Origin: Heracleum sosnowskyi
Taxonomy: Eukaryota; Streptophyta; Magnoliopsida; Apiales; Apiaceae
Assembly (NCBI GenBank): GCA_030848705.1
Contig: CM061244.1
Span: 50,509,190 to 50,573,189 of the forward strand
Direction of reading: 5' to 3'
DNA length: 64,000 bases
The translations under genes and the position numbers were made by a program. Under the pieces are notes generated by a model that was not told the DNA's origin, made no database searches, and worked only from the letters and a program-made list of their open reading frames with translations. Below are positions 41,802 to 51,300 of the stretch, piece after piece (the first letter of the stretch is position 1; the number at the start of each line of letters is the position of its first letter).

Positions 41802-42898
41802 ATCTCCCCCTTTTTGATGATAATATATCCATATGTGATTGAGCTAAAAGCTCCCCCTCAATTAAAGTATCAAGCAAAACAAGTTAACAAAATAACAAGC
41901 TAATATATTCAATGACAAGCAATCAGCTTGCTGTTATGTGTCATCATCAAAACCAATATGGTTTCAATCTCCCCCTTTTTGATGATTACACACCAATATT
42001 CAGGAGCTAAAAACTCCCCCTAAATTTATGCTTCTCCTGCAAAAATATTAGCAATGTAGACAAGGAGATAAACAATATCTTGGTTTGGTGTCACATGAAC
42101 ATTTAGCATTATCAAACCAAACAAAGTAAATGAAATAGAGAATCAATACTTTCTCCCCCTTAATCAATACTTTCTCCCCCTTAATCAATAATCAATACTT
42201 CCTGCAAAACAAGATTAGATAATAAAGCATGAAATATTCATAAGCAACATTTGTATTCATCATCAAAACATCACGCCAACAATCTCCCCCTTTTTGATGA
42301 TGACATACTTGAATACATCGGAGAGACTATGTTGTTCCCATAAAGCAATGATCCCCCTGATTAATATAATATCTCAACATAGAATCAGGTTAGCATAATT
42401 CATCATATGCAATACAAACGTGACTCATCCCTGCATAAAACATTAGTTTATAAATGCAAACATGTAACATTATAACCCTTTTTATCACATGTATTCATGT
42501 TCTTCTCCCCCTATGACATCATCAGAAAAGGGATTAACAAAATAAGCATAAAACATGTAGTAAACATTTAACAAACAGTAGGCTAGTTATAATGATAAAG
42601 TTTGATAAATCAAACCAGCATGCTGAATACATGTATTCTGGTTTTCTGCCATACCAATTGTTCTACTGAAATGTAAGATAGCGTGCTGATTGAAGAGTGC
42701 ACATTCCAAAAAATCATGAATGTGGTTTACACCTTTATCACCAATCAAACAACCGAAATAGTATTCTCCTTTTTCAATTCCTGCACAAACTATATATACG
42801 TATATATGTCCTATCTATATACTAGAGGAATCTTGTTAGTACCAAAATAATAATATAATCATATTTAAATAAATGTACGCGAACAAATAGCATACTTA
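41802..42898 (-). repeat. Element D non-coding region with about eight polypurine tracts
   Basis: TCTCCCCCTTTTTGATGA (a polypurine tract on the minus strand) is at 41803, 41969 and about 42281; shorter CTCCCCCT runs are at about 41852, 42013, 42156, 42173 and 42503, and ATCCCCCTGA at about 42350. The copy next to the LTR is the functional-looking one. Multiple polypurine tracts upstream of the 3' LTR are a known Sirevirus trait. No ORF here. Confidence 0.85.
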
Positions 42899-44944
42899 CT
42901 ACTTGGGTACCCAAATTTGGTAGGATCCACCATGGTTAGTAGATAGATCATAAAGAACATGTAGATCAGATTTCTTAATCCACTTCTGGATCACTTTTGG
43001 AGCTTGATTCCTTCTCTGTTGTTTTCTGTCAGACGGATGGTAAGCTGTTTGTTGTCTGCCAAAACCTTGTTGGTAAGCCGGCTTCTGTCGATATGTCTCA
43101 TTCTGGTAAGCTGCTTTTCTTTTATGATTGACTTGAGAAGTACAATTCCTTTCCAAATGACCTTTTCCTCCACATTTGTTACAAGTCTTCCAAGGCATAG
43201 CATAGTTGTAGGGTATACCATATCTTCCTTCATATTTGATAGCCTTGTCTTTCTTATTGATGTTCATACCCACTCCTTCTCTTACCAATGGAGCATTAGT
43301 GTTCTTCATCATTGCCTTTAGGCCTTCTTCTCCTTGGATAAATGATCCCATACCCTGCTTGAGATCATTGACTTTCTTTTCAAGAGTTATGATCACTTCA
43401 GCTTGCTGACTAATGGTCTCAGCTTGCTGAGAAGCCATTTCTCCTGTTTTTGAGGATTCTTCTTGGTTTGATTTCATCAGATTGTAGGATTCCAAAGCTA
43501 CAGCCTTTGCTTTGTTATCTGATCTGAGCTCCTTGATTTCTTCAGTTAAGACTTTGTTCCTCTTTTGAAGTACTTTGATAATAACATCAGATTGACTATT
43601 TTTGGCCATTAACTCCTTGATCTCAGTGGCCTTGTTTGATGAGGTTGCATCCCATTCTTTCATTTTGGGCATCAAATCTTGAATTATGTTAGACATACAT
43701 GCATTCTTCTCAGACAGCTTGCTGATTTCAGCTTTAAGAGCCATATACTCTTCAATGGTTACACTTTTGGGTTCCTGCATGGTTAGTGAATCTAGCATAG
43801 TATCATCTGAAGATACATAATTATTAAGAGAATTTACCTCACTCTCATCATCCTCAGAGTCAGTTTCGGCATATGCTCCTTCAGAATTTCCTGGAGTAGA
43901 TTCATTTTCAAGTCCAACAAGTGCTAAGTTCACCGTTTCTTCACTTGAATCATCACTGGAATCTGAGTCATCATCACTCAGTAGAGCCTTTGATCTCTTG
44001 TCCTTGTATCCAGCATGCTGTTTTGACTTCAGCTTGTAGCAATCCCTCTTGTAATGACCTGTTTTTCCACACTCAAAGCATGTCTGCTCCTTTGAGTTTT
44101 TAGAGGATTTCTTGCTATTTGAGAATCCACCTTTATCTCTCTTCAATCTGTTCTTGGCCTCAATCAGCTTCTTGATTTTCCTTGAAATAAGTGCAACTTC
44201 TTCATCAGAATCATCATCAGAATCAGTTGGCTTGCTGTCTTTAGATTGAAGAGCCATATTCTTCATTTTGGTAACTGGAGCTTTAGTACTCGAACTTTCC
44301 ATCTGACTTTCATTTATTTTGCTTTCAAATTGCTTTAGTTTAGCAAATACCGCCAAGTGATCCATAGTATCAATGAGTGGAGAAGATTCCAATGAGGTAA
44401 CTTTTGCTTCGTAGATAAAAGGTACGACACTTAAGACTTTCATGTTGATTTCTTCTCGAGGAATCTTTTTGCCAAGTCTTTCCAGGGAATTTATGGTGAC
44501 TTGAAATCTAGCTTGACTCTCTCTGATTGTTTCTCCTTCTTTGAGCTTGAAATTCCCAAAATCATTCATCAGCTTGCTGAGTTTCACTTTCTTTAGAGTT
44601 TTTGACCCTTCATGATAATTCTCCAAAGAATCCCACATTTCCTTAGCTGATTCGAGTGAAGATACTTTATCATATTCAGCTTGGTTTAAGCCATTCATCA
44701 GAGAATTAATTGCTTTTCCATTGTAACCAACTTTAACTAGTTCATCGGGAGTAAGATCATCAACATCCTTTGGCTTGCTATCTTTATCGAGAAAGACATA
44801 TGGACCCTTCTGCACAACTCTCCAAACAAGTGGATCCCTGGATAAATGATTCTTCATGCTTCCTTTCCACCAGTAATAGTTGTTGGTGCCCGTAAGAAGA
44901 GGAGCCTTATAATCAGATTTTCCTTCGGGATAATTGTCAGCCAT
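42899..44944 (-). CDS. gag: Element D Gag (681 aa)
   Basis: Intact from the ATG at 44944-44942, about 45 bases after the primer site. The Gag domain lies in the N-terminal 200 residues (TNNYYWWKGSMKNHL, then NGLNQAEYDKVSSLESAKEMWDSLE). The first CCHC knuckle CFECGKTGHYKRDC is near residue 290, a Ser/Asp-rich segment follows, then a long coiled coil, and the second knuckle CNKCGGKGHLERNC near residue 590. It ends SYQIWVPK, matching the Gag ends of A, B and C (Q.WVPK), so the stop is the natural gag stop and only pol and later genes are gone. An open Gag without pol suggests Gag is useful to this element's own movement. Confidence 0.9.
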   Translation of the reverse strand: MADNYPEGKSDYKAPLLTGTNNYYWWKGSMKNHLSRDPLVWRVVQKGPYVFLDKDSKPKDVDDLTPDELVKVGYNGKAINSLMNGLNQAEYDKVSSLESAKEMWDSLENYHEGSKTLKKVKLSKLMNDFGNFKLKEGETIRESQARFQVTINSLERLGKKIPREEINMKVLSVVPFIYEAKVTSLESSPLIDTMDHLAVFAKLKQFESKINESQMESSSTKAPVTKMKNMALQSKDSKPTDSDDDSDEEVALISRKIKKLIEAKNRLKRDKGGFSNSKKSSKNSKEQTCFECGKTGHYKRDCYKLKSKQHAGYKDKRSKALLSDDDSDSSDDSSEETVNLALVGLENESTPGNSEGAYAETDSEDDESEVNSLNNYVSSDDTMLDSLTMQEPKSVTIEEYMALKAEISKLSEKNACMSNIIQDLMPKMKEWDATSSNKATEIKELMAKNSQSDVIIKVLQKRNKVLTEEIKELRSDNKAKAVALESYNLMKSNQEESSKTGEMASQQAETISQQAEVIITLEKKVNDLKQGMGSFIQGEEGLKAMMKNTNAPLVREGVGMNINKKDKAIKYEGRYGIPYNYAMPWKTCNKCGGKGHLERNCTSQVNHKRKAAYQNETYRQKPAYQQGFGRQQTAYHPSDRKQQRRNQAPKVIQKWIKKSDLHVLYDLSTNHGGSYQIWVPK

Positions 44945-44988
44945 TATGATCGAATACTTTTCCTGTCACAGAAATATTAGTATACCAA

Positions 44989-45000
44989 TCTCTGATACCA
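44989..45000 (-). other. Primer-binding site of element D (tRNA-Met)
   Basis: TGGTATCAGAGA on the minus strand, starting two bases inside the LTR boundary at 45003. Confidence 0.9.
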
Positions 45001-45002
45001 AT

Positions 45003-46352
45003 TGAAAATACACACCTAGAGGGGGGTGAATAGGTGTATATGGCTAACTAATACCGATTTTAATATTTACCAGAAATGGCTTACTGATTACAAATTATAT
45101 AGACTTAACTAGCATGCTGACTGTTACCAATGCAGACACAAATGGCACGCTGATTGTAAATAAATGCAGTACGGTAAGTAAGGCATAAAAGTAAAGAACA
45201 CAATAAACTTTTAGCCAGGTTCGACCCCTAATCCTATGGTCTACGTCCTGGTCCCTTACCAACCCGGTAAGAGAATATATTATTGATCAACGAAATAAAC
45301 CAATTACAAGATACAATAATATACCACCCTTCTTCCCGGTTGCTGACAAATGGCTTGCTGAACACCTGTTTCAGCACTTGATCTCTAAGCTATACTTCCC
45401 AAGTACACTTCTATAGCAACGTTCACCAAACCCTTGTTCACTAGCCAATATATCCAACAACTAATAGTTACAAATCGAACAATACAAATCAAGGATATGA
45501 ATACAACTCAAAACCTATGAACTCTGTAAGATATAACACGTATATGATATATTAAGAGCTCGGGAGAATTTGTTTGGATATAGCAAAGTAAAACTGAGTT
45601 GTGTGTGTTCTTGTTGTGCTTGAATCTCCTAAAACGAATTGAACACAAGAACATGTTTATAAAGCCTCACAAGCAACGTCCAAAAATCAATCCAATCAAT
45701 TACCAACGGCTAGAATCCAATTCTAACGTTCAATTGGTTAGAGAGATTTCTTCAACGTTATTGTGACCGTTTGACAGAAGGTTTGGAGAAGATAGAGCGA
45801 ATAAAAACTCACCCCTTCTGTTTGTATGTATATAAAACGTGTATAGGAGATTTTGAAAGAGAGAATCTTTTAAAAACAATAAACTCCTATAATTTAGGAA
45901 AATAATATCAAAACAGATTTTGATAAAAGATTTGAGCTCTATAATATATTATGTACGAATTATATCATAAAGATCCCTCACAATATATTTCCTGAAATAA
46001 ATCCATGAGTATCAAACTTGATCTTTATCTTTAGAAAATCTGGACAGTTGGAATTGGCTTGTTGTTTGCGTACTGACTGTGTACAACTGGCTTGCCAGAC
46101 TGTCTCGGTATAGCACCAAATGGCTTGCTGTTTAGATAAACTGGCATACATATCAGTAAGTTATTTTGCCCTGCAAAACCAAGCTAGTACATATGATAAT
46201 GGCATGCTATTTTATATGCACTGATATTTCATATCAGTAAGCCATCTTTCCCTGCAACAACAAGTTAGGATAGAGCATATAGCTTGCTGCTTTACATCTA
46301 TAAATACAAACATCTTTGCCACTATGTGATCATCAAAATTCATAGAGTTTCA
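45003..46352 (-). repeat. Element D 5' LTR (right copy)
   Basis: 1350 bp, about 15 differences from the left copy by eye. Ends at CATAGAGTTTCA, then TAAGT and the resumed C2 gag. Confidence 0.93.
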
Positions 46353-46772
46353 TAAGTCAGACATCCATAAAGTGGATCAAAACAACTGTAGAACCAACAT
46401 GCATGTTGTTAATCTTTCTCATAAAGCATGTGGTGTGGTTAATTGCATGTCTTGTGCTTTCAATGTTATGTATGCTTATTTTTATAGTAAGCATGTTTCT
46501 GATAATAAGACTGCTCCACGTCAACATGTAAATCATAAGAAGCATGCTAGATCCAAAACTGCTAGTCCTCCTAAAGTTAGAGTGGACACATTTATACCCA
46601 AGCCTAATCAGAAATTTGTTAAGGCTGGTTATAAGTGGAAATGCTCTTTCATTAAAGAGGTTGAAGTAGTTAAAATCAAGAGTGTTGTTTTGCCTGACAA
46701 AGGTCAATTCTTTAAGTATGCCGCACCCAACCAAGCTTGGGTTCCGAAGAAGGTCTAATCAATTTGATAGTG

Positions 46773-48968
46773 CAAGGTATGAAATAGGTGAACCGGGTTG
46801 TGTGGATTCTGGACAGTGGATGTTCAAGGCATATGACCGGAGATAGAGCCCTGCTATCAAATGTGGTTGAGAAAACTGGTCCAGTGCTTACCTTTGGAGA
46901 TAACAACAATGGTATAACTGAGGATATGGCCTGTTTGAAATCAAGAAATGTTATCAGTCAATAAGAACATCAATGTTACATTTGATGACACCTAACTCCC
47001 TAATATCCAAACAGGAGATTCATCTGAGAAACTGAAGTTTGATAACTTGCCAGACTCAGAATCAGATGATGAAGCCCCACCTGAGAATGTTGCTGGTAAT
47101 GACAATGATAATGATGATAATAATCCTGGTGTGGTGGTGGAAACATTGGTAACAATGGAGATACCACCAATACTGGAGAAGAATCATCAAGGAAATCAAG
47201 CAACAACTCAGAGGGAGGAAATGAAGGATCAACTAGTCACTCACAACACCACAATGAATTTCAAGGCGAATCATCAAGATCAAATCTTCCAAGACAGACA
47301 GTATGGAATAAAGCTCATCCATTTGAGCTGATCATTGGTGATCCAGGTGTTGGAGTTAAAACTAGAAGTGCTACTCAGAATGAATGTCATTATTCAGGGT
47401 TTCTATCTGAGTTGGAGCCAAATAAGACTGAGGAAGCACTGACTGATCCAGATTGGGTGATTGCTATGCAAGATGAACTCAATCAATTTGAACAACAGCA
47501 AGTCTGGAAGCTGGTACCCATACCAAAGAACAAGAAAGTAGTTGGTACAAGATGGGTATACAGAAACAAGCTAGATGAGGATGGCATTGTCACAAGGAAT
47601 AAGGCAAGACTGGTTGTTCAAGGGTATTCACAAGTTGAAGGCATTGATTATGATGAAACCTATGCACCAGTGGCTAGACTTGAGGCCATCAGAATGTTCT
47701 TAGCATTTGCAGCTTACTCCAATTTTAAAGTCTATCAAATGGATGTTAAGAGTGCATTCCTGAATGGTGAGCTAGATGAAGAAGTGTATGTGGAATAGCC
47801 CCCTGGTTTTGAAAATCAGGAGCTGCTGGACTTTGTGTACTTTCTCTTCAAGGCTATCTATGGTCTCAAACAAGCCCCAAGAAAATGGTATGACACACTC
47901 TCTGGTTTTCTTTTAGAAAATGGTTTTGTTAGAGGTATTATTGACAAAACTTTTTTTTCAAAGAAACACAAAAGTGATATGATATTAGTCCAAGTCTATG
48001 TGTATGACATCATATTTGGGTCTACTAATGATAATCTCTGTAAGAGATTTGCTAAGCTAATGCAGAGTAAGTTTGAAATGAGTATGATGGGTGAGCTGAA
48101 GTTCTTTCTTGGATTACAAGTAAGTCAAAGGTCAAATGGTATATTTATTTGTCAATCCAAGTATCTCAAAGAACTCCTCAAGAAGTATCACATGGAGGAT
48201 TCAGCATCAGCAAGGACTCCATCTTCAGCAGCGGTCAAACTTGGAGTTTGTGATAACTCTATCAAGGTAGGTGTTACAAGCTACAGAGGTATGATTGGTT
48301 CCTTACTCTATCTTACTGCTAGTAGACCAGATATTATGTATGCTACATGCTTGTGTGCAAGGTTCCAAGCGGACCCTAGAGATTTACATCTCATTGCTGT
48401 TAAAAGAATCTTGAGATATCTTAAGGGTACACCTAATTTAGGTATCTGGTACCCTAAAGATTCTGGTTTTAATCTTGTTGGATATATAGATTCTGATTAT
48501 GCAGGTAGTGTTGTTGGATATATAGATTCTTGTTGGTTTTAATCTAGTACCTCTGGGAGTTGTCAATTCCTTGGAGGTAGATTGATTTCCTGGTATAGCA
48601 AGAAACAGCAAACAATTTCCAATTCAACAGCAGAAGCTGAATATATTGCTGCTGGAAGCTGCTGTGCTCAGATCTTATGGATTAGGAATCAATTGAAGGG
48701 CTATGGCTTTGCATTAGACAAAATTCCCATTTTGTGTGATAATACAAGTGCCATAGCAATCTCCAACAACCCTGTTCAGCACTCGAGAACGAAGCACATT
48801 GATATCAGGTATCATTTTATCAGAGAATATGTCATGAATGGAGCTGTAGAGTTACACTTTTTACCCATAGAAGAACAAACTGCAGATATATTCACTAAAT
48901 CTGTTGACGAATCCACATTTACCAGGTTAGTTGGTAAATTGGGTATGTTAAACAGTCTTAGTGATTGA
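46773..48968 (+). pseudogene. pol: C2 Pol remnant: protease start, RT and RNase H; integrase deleted
   Basis: The same protease-to-linker deletion as C1. RT from 47412; the shared TAG before PPGF is at 47796-47798; reading continues to 48540. The catalytic YVDD reads YVYD (TGTATGAC at about 48000-48006), which removes one of the two essential Asp residues. Near 48480-48540 a GGATATATAGATTCT segment is duplicated and brings a stop. RNase H continues (GRLISWYSKKQQT, AEAEYIAAGSCCAQ, QTADIFTKSV) to the end at 48968. No active polymerase or integrase is possible. Confidence 0.87.
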
Positions 48969-49400
48969 TAATATATTTGTTATGTTTGTTCTCAACAAAA
49001 ATAATTTTCTCTTGTTGTTACTAAGTGATATTACTGCTCATTCTTGTTTGAAATTGCTTGCTTGTTAATTCAAATGTTTCTGAATATTTTATTTTGTTTA
49101 AAAATATTTTTATTGAAAATATATTTATTCAGAATTATTTAGATGAGTTTCAGATTGTAAATATTGTTGTTTAAATTTTTCTGCAGGTTTATATTAATTT
49201 AATGCACTTCTATAATTTTCTGCATATTTTTTCTAGGATTTATGGAATTTTATGTGAATTTTTCTAGTTTGTACATATTTTTTCTGCATTTTAATTCATT
49301 TTCTGTAAAGTTTATTAATTCTCAGCATTTTTCCTTTTATTTAAAACTATTTTTATTTCTTAAATTTTGATTTTAGTTAGTATTACTAGTTTTGAACTAG
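48969..49400 (+). other. C2 T-rich 3' spacer
   Basis: Strongly T-rich, no ORF or antisense ORF recognised. It leads into the TAGTACT array. Confidence 0.5.
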
Positions 49401-49766
49401 TAGTACTATCGGTAGTACTATCAAGGGATAGTACTACCGGTTCTTTTTAATAGTACTGCCAACATTTTTCTTTTGTTTTTTCTTTATATTCATAGTACTG
49501 CTAGCCTTTTCTGTTTTTTTACTGTTCATAGTACTACCGCGTTTTTTTATTTCTTTTTGTTGTTTTTCTTTCTAATATTGATAGTACTACCGAGTTTCTG
49601 TTAGTACTACTAGGCATTTCTCTTAATTATTTGTTTTTATTTTTTTAATTATTTATGATAGTACTACCGTGTTTTTACCTTAGTACTACTGGTTTTACTT
49701 TTACCATAGTACTATAAGGGTTATATATATAGTTTTTTTGTTTTTACATTTTACTTAGTACTATCA
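49401..49766 (+). repeat. Array of 12 TAGTACT(A)YCG words
   Basis: TAGTACT occurs 12 times in 366 bases (49401, 49413, 49429, 49451, 49493, 49528, 49582, 49602, 49659, 49681, 49706, 49756), most often as TAGTACTACCG or TAGTACTATC. Spacing is irregular (12 to 57 bases) and the DNA between copies is T-rich and unlike from gap to gap, so it is not a simple tandem repeat. One TAGTACTACTG also lies inside the gag ORF of C1 (35898) and C2 (about 39904). Confidence 0.9.
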
Positions 49767-50197
49767 GTTCAAGTTCTTACTTAACTGCCTTTTTCATTTT
49801 CTCTGTTTTATTCATAAAGAAACGAACTACTGTCCATCTCTTTTTCATTTTCCGGATTCGTTTCCTACTTGTTTTAAAAACTAAGACCATCACTAAACGC
49901 ATCTATTCAAGCCCGTTAATTCAAGATCTTAAAATCAAAGTTTCATTCAGTTTTAAGTTTTTGAATTTTTTGTATTTCAATGGTTTTTCTCTTCGTTTTT
50001 AGTGATTTAGAGAGTGTTTTTGAATTCTAAAAATAGTGGGTTGTGTGTTTTGTGATAAGGATTAACATATTAAATTTGGTAATTTTTGGAGAACTTTGAA
50101 AATTTGGATTTTTAATTAATTTTAAAATCCTTAAATTCGAATTATTCATAATTATTTGAGTTTTTGATTTTCTGTGTTAATCTTTGCTTAGTTAATT

Positions 50198-50280
50198 ATG
50201 GCTCAGAATTTTGAGGTTGTTAAAAACAATTATATTGGGTATTTTGATCCTTTGAAATGCCTGGTTGATCGTTTTCGACC
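50198..50280 (+). pseudogene. C2 env-like ORF, first codons only
   Basis: The ATG at 50198 (MAQNFEVVKNNYIGYFDP) lies at the place of the env-like start in element A, where FVPNNY follows MA in a similar way. The frame runs into the CACTA-like sequence and stops at 50368. Probably truncated by that insertion or junction. Homology is weak because only about 28 codons remain. Confidence 0.45.
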
Positions 50281-50287
50281 TTGGATT

Positions 50288-50480
50288 CACTACGCCTTAA
50301 GTGCTCATATGCAATGCTTTTTATGTGCTTTGCAACCAAAGCGTTGCAATATCTATGCTTCAGTTTAGTCTTCTGCAACGTTACTCAAAATGCGTTGCAG
50401 TACAGGCGAATGCAATGTTGCAGGGGGAATACTAGTGTTGCGACGTGCAACCCCATTAAAAAGCGTTGCATTACACTATA
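50288..50480 (+). mobile_element. CACTA-like transposon terminus with GCAACG sub-terminal repeats
   Basis: Starts CACTACGCCTTAAG after ATT (possible 3-bp target site). Within 190 bases the motif GCAACG or CGTTGCA occurs about eight times in both orientations (AAGCGTTGCAA, TGCAACGTTAC, ATGCGTTGCAG, ATGTTGCAG, GTTGCGACGTGCAACC, AAGCGTTGCAT). CACTAC ends plus sub-terminal repeats are the signature of En/Spm (CACTA) transposons. No matching ...GTAGTG end was found in the window, so it is a fragment or continues past element E1. Confidence 0.5.
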
Positions 50481-50849
50481 TTGTTGTTATATAAAATTAA
50501 ATATATTATCAAAATATATACGAAGATATTTAAATTTGGATCTATTTCTTATTTAAAATTTGATATTATATATTACAAATTTTCACTTGTTATAAATTGT
50601 ACATAAGTTTATGTCATATTTTTTAATTTTTAAATATTGTAACATATATTACAAATTTACGTTAAATTTTTTTACATGCTATTATTTTTTACTTTGACGA
50701 AAATCTCGGAATTTTCATAAGTTTTGGATGTGAATAAATCAACAAAAAAAAGGATTTTTATTCTAAGTTCTTAATTAATTAATATTAAAATTAAAAATTA
50801 AAAATTAAAAAAAATTATAACCTTAACTATTTTATTTTTCAATAAAGTA
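50481..50849. other. AT-rich stretch, nothing recognised
   Basis: Very AT-rich with short AATTAAAA repeats near 50780-50815. No gene. Confidence 0.4.
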
Positions 50850-50963
50850 GTAGAAAACACCGGCCCCCGAAATATTTAGGCGGCCAAAATCCCGCTCGCA
50901 ATTTTGCCATCTCTATTTTCAACTTTTAATTAAGCCGCTCTACTCTAAAACACTCACCCGCTC

Positions 50964-51014
<51 letters not shown>

Positions 51015-51300
51015 TCGACAAACTCTCTTCAAAAACTCGATTTACAAACTCTACACTCCAATTGCTAATTGAATACATATTTCTTCTTTCCGATTAATTA
51101 GATCCCCAATTTCAGAGTTACCAGGCAAGCCCTAATTCGCTAATTTCCAATTGATACGCCTTCAATTACAAATTCCATCTGCAAGTTACGAGCCTGAATT
51201 TCATCCCCGTCTTCAGTTCAGTTTTAGGTATCCTTCTGTCCATCTTCATATTAGCTCGTCAGGTTTCTAAATTTTCTTTATGTCCTTTACAGTAATTTTC
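50850..51300 (+). other. Host-like 5'UTR or promoter fragment with (TC)n tract
   Basis: Base composition changes sharply: CGGCCCCCG, AGGCGGCCAAAATCCCGC, then (TC)n at 50967-51016 with one TG interruption, then CT-rich leader-like DNA ending in TTTTAG/GTATCC, a plausible donor. CT-rich tracts of this kind are common in plant 5' leaders. It may be a gene fragment carried in the CACTA-like element. No coding exon was identified. Confidence 0.35.

Larger units (their letters stand above)
40452..46352 (-). mobile_element. Element D: minus-strand gag-only LTR retrotransposon (TR-GAG type)
   Basis: Direct 1350-bp LTRs (40452-41801 and 45003-46352) with TG...CA ends, flanked by TAAGT (40447-40451 and 46353-46357). 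The element is 5901 bp. On the minus strand: LTR, tRNA-Met primer site, gag, about 1.1 kb of non-coding DNA with many polypurine tracts, LTR. There is no protease, integrase or RT, so it must be moved by another element. Gag and the multiple polypurine tracts place it with the Sirevirus group. LTRs differ at about 15 positions by eye (1.1 percent). Confidence 0.92.
38611..46758 (+). pseudogene. gag: C2 Gag, split by element D
   Basis: ATG at 38611 (MSTTQKVG), read to 40451, then 46358-46758 after element D. A 10-base duplication near 38821-38830 shifts the frame early in the protein. The CAG codon mutated to TAG in C1 is intact here. One CCHC knuckle at about 39644. It ends QAWVPKKV with TAA at 46756-46758, and the following TGCAGGG of the other copies is TGCAAGG here. 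Confidence 0.85.
38598..50287 (+). mobile_element. Fragment C2 of the same Sirevirus-like element, interrupted by element D
   Basis: Begins 13 bases before the gag ATG, directly after C1, and runs through gag (split by D), the pol remnant, a 3' spacer with a TAGTACT array, and the first codons of an env-like ORF, ending where a CACTA-like terminus starts. No LTR was found. The C1/C2 boundary lacks any LTR, so this is not a normal tandem of two insertions. Confidence 0.8.

Noticed and set aside
43004..43321. Plus-strand ORF opposite element D gag
   Set aside because: Shadow of an intact gag with clear zinc knuckles.
50288..50480. A MITE with complete terminal inverted repeats
   Set aside because: No inverted partner end was found nearby, so only a CACTA-like terminus is claimed.
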